Assembly (NCBI GenBank): GCA_022360335.1 | Contig: JAKSCZ010000442.1 | Span: 1 to 10,626 of the forward strand | Direction of reading: 5' to 3' | DNA length: 10,626 nucleotides | Source of the DNA: Pseudomonadota bacterium | Lineage (GTDB): Bacteria > Pseudomonadota > Gammaproteobacteria > Steroidobacterales > Woeseiaceae | Shown here: positions 10,255-10,626 of the stretch, piece after piece | Numbering within the stretch: position 1 is the stretch's first letter | How the letters are laid out: the number at the start of each line of letters is the position of its first letter | Program-made: the position numbers and the translations under genes | The notes under the pieces: generated by a model | Told to the model about the DNA's origin: nothing | Seen by the model: the letters and a program-made list of their open reading frames with translations, nothing else | Database searches by the model: none

Positions 10255-10488
10255 TCAGGCGTCTTTTTTCTCGCTGGACTCTTCGGCGGGCGTACTGTCG
10301 AAGTCAGCGTCCTTCGATTCGTCATTGATTCGCTCGGCGGCCTCGTCCGCCTCGTTCATCGCCGAACGGAAGCCCTTGACGGCGCCGCCGAGATCGGACC
10401 CGATGTTACGGAGTTTCCTGGTTCCGAAGATGGCGAGCACGATCACGAGGATGATCAGCAACTGCCACGGACCAATGTTGGCAAACAT
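10255..10488 (-). CDS. tatA: Sec-independent protein translocase subunit TatA
   Basis: The product has 77 residues, the small inner-membrane protein that assembles at TatBC to let folded Tat substrates cross. A membrane span at about 7-21 begins with the conserved WQLLII (Q9, as Q8 in E. coli TatA), followed by the FGTRKL hinge (21-26) and the amphipathic helix IGSDLGGAVKGFRSAM (29-44). The tail is acidic with a DADF segment also seen in E. coli TatA. The ribosome binding site AGGAG (10496-10500 on the complement) is seven bases before the ATG. It is the first gene of tatABC, with 15 bases to tatB. Confidence 0.97.
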   Translation of the reverse strand: MFANIGPWQLLIILVIVLAIFGTRKLRNIGSDLGGAVKGFRSAMNEADEAAERINDESKDADFDSTPAEESSEKKDA

Positions 10489-10495
10489 CTGGCAT

Positions 10496-10513
10496 CTCCT
10501 GGGGCCGAGCCCC
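10496..10513 (-). promoter_or_regulatory. tatA ribosome binding site with an adjoining leader hairpin
   Basis: AGGAG at 10496-10500 is the tatA Shine-Dalgarno sequence. Directly next to it on the 5' side, 10501-10513 reads GGGGC-TCG-GCCCC on the minus strand, a five-base-pair all-GC stem with a three-base loop. The stem ends exactly where the Shine-Dalgarno begins, so it could affect ribosome access or stack against the binding site. A regulatory role is inference. Confidence 0.4.
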
Positions 10514-10529
10514 TGATCCTGAGCCGCGA

Positions 10530-10559
10530 ATTATGTTCATGATACCCCCGACGGCGCAA
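10530..10559 (-). promoter_or_regulatory. candidate sigma-70-type promoter of tatABC
   Basis: On the minus strand a -10-like CATAAT (10530-10535, five of six consensus bases) lies 18 bases after a -35-like TTGCGC (10554-10559, three of six). A start near 10523 would leave a leader of about 35 bases carrying the hairpin and ribosome binding site. The match is modest and other starts are possible. Confidence 0.35.
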
Positions 10560-10578
10560 TAAAACCGTGACGAGTTTC

Positions 10579-10624
10579 GGGACAGTTACTTTATCTCGGA
10601 GATCGGGGACAGTTACCTTATCTC
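10579..10624. repeat. two tandem copies of a GGGACAGTTAC element (edge of a longer repeat?)
   Basis: GGGACAGTTAC-T-TTATCTC at 10579-10597 and GGGACAGTTAC-C-TTATCTC at 10606-10624 differ at one of 19 bases and repeat with a 27-base period. The second copy is bracketed by inverted arms GGAGAT (10598-10603) and ATCTCC (10620-10625), and the first by CGAG/CTCG. From memory, motifs of the form arm-GGGGACAGTTACC-arm are frequent near RAYT/Y1-type transposase genes in Gammaproteobacteria; I could not check this. The window ends inside or just after the second copy, so more copies or a transposase gene may follow. Confidence 0.55.
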
Positions 10625-10626
10625 CC

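Noticed and set aside
10579..10624. The tandem units as the beginning of a CRISPR array
   Set aside because: Only two copies are visible, the 8-base gap is too short for a spacer, and no cas gene is present.

Overview
The window looks like a high-GC gammaproteobacterial chromosome. The supporting signs are GC-rich third positions with long spurious antisense frames, a complete tatABC operon, a lipoprotein ACE-like M2 peptidase beside a POT transporter, and a REP-type palindrome of the GGAGGGGCTTCAGCCCC kind. Relatives of Xanthomonadales, Wenzhouxiangella or Woeseia are my best guess; no rRNA or other phylogenetic marker is present to confirm it.

Left part (1-1553, plus strand): a possible tail of an upstream gene, then a single-pass membrane protein without cysteines (24-641), then a secreted HEAT-repeat protein (657-1553). 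The arrangement resembles an ECF sigma factor / anti-sigma-like / periplasmic effector operon, but the sigma factor itself would lie outside the window.

Middle part (1597-8993, minus strand; order of transcription is from right to left): POT-family di/tripeptide symporter, M2 peptidyl-dipeptidase lipoprotein, AbgT-family transporter, HerA/DUF87-type P-loop ATPase. Three of the genes are 15-17 bases apart. A perfect 50-bp palindrome (two inverted REP halves, REPIN-like) sits in the 81-base gap between the peptidase and abgT. The natural reading is a peptide scavenging unit: the M2 enzyme trims C-terminal dipeptides in the periplasm or at the outer membrane and the POT carrier imports them. The roles of AbgT and the ATPase in this unit are not clear from sequence.

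Right part (9140-10488, minus strand): tatA-tatB-tatC, tightly packed, with all the key TatC acidic residues present. Upstream of tatA are a candidate promoter, a small hairpin touching the tatA ribosome binding site, and at the window edge two 27-bp-spaced copies of a GGGACAGTTAC element of the type I associate with REP/RAYT transposase loci.

No tRNA, rRNA, CRISPR array, intact insertion sequence or defence system was seen. No intergenic stretch exceeds about 150 bases, so coding density is very high. I do not see a clear new system; the best leads are the M2/POT/AbgT/ATPase cluster, the non-canonical anti-sigma-like protein with its HEAT partner, and the two repeat elements.
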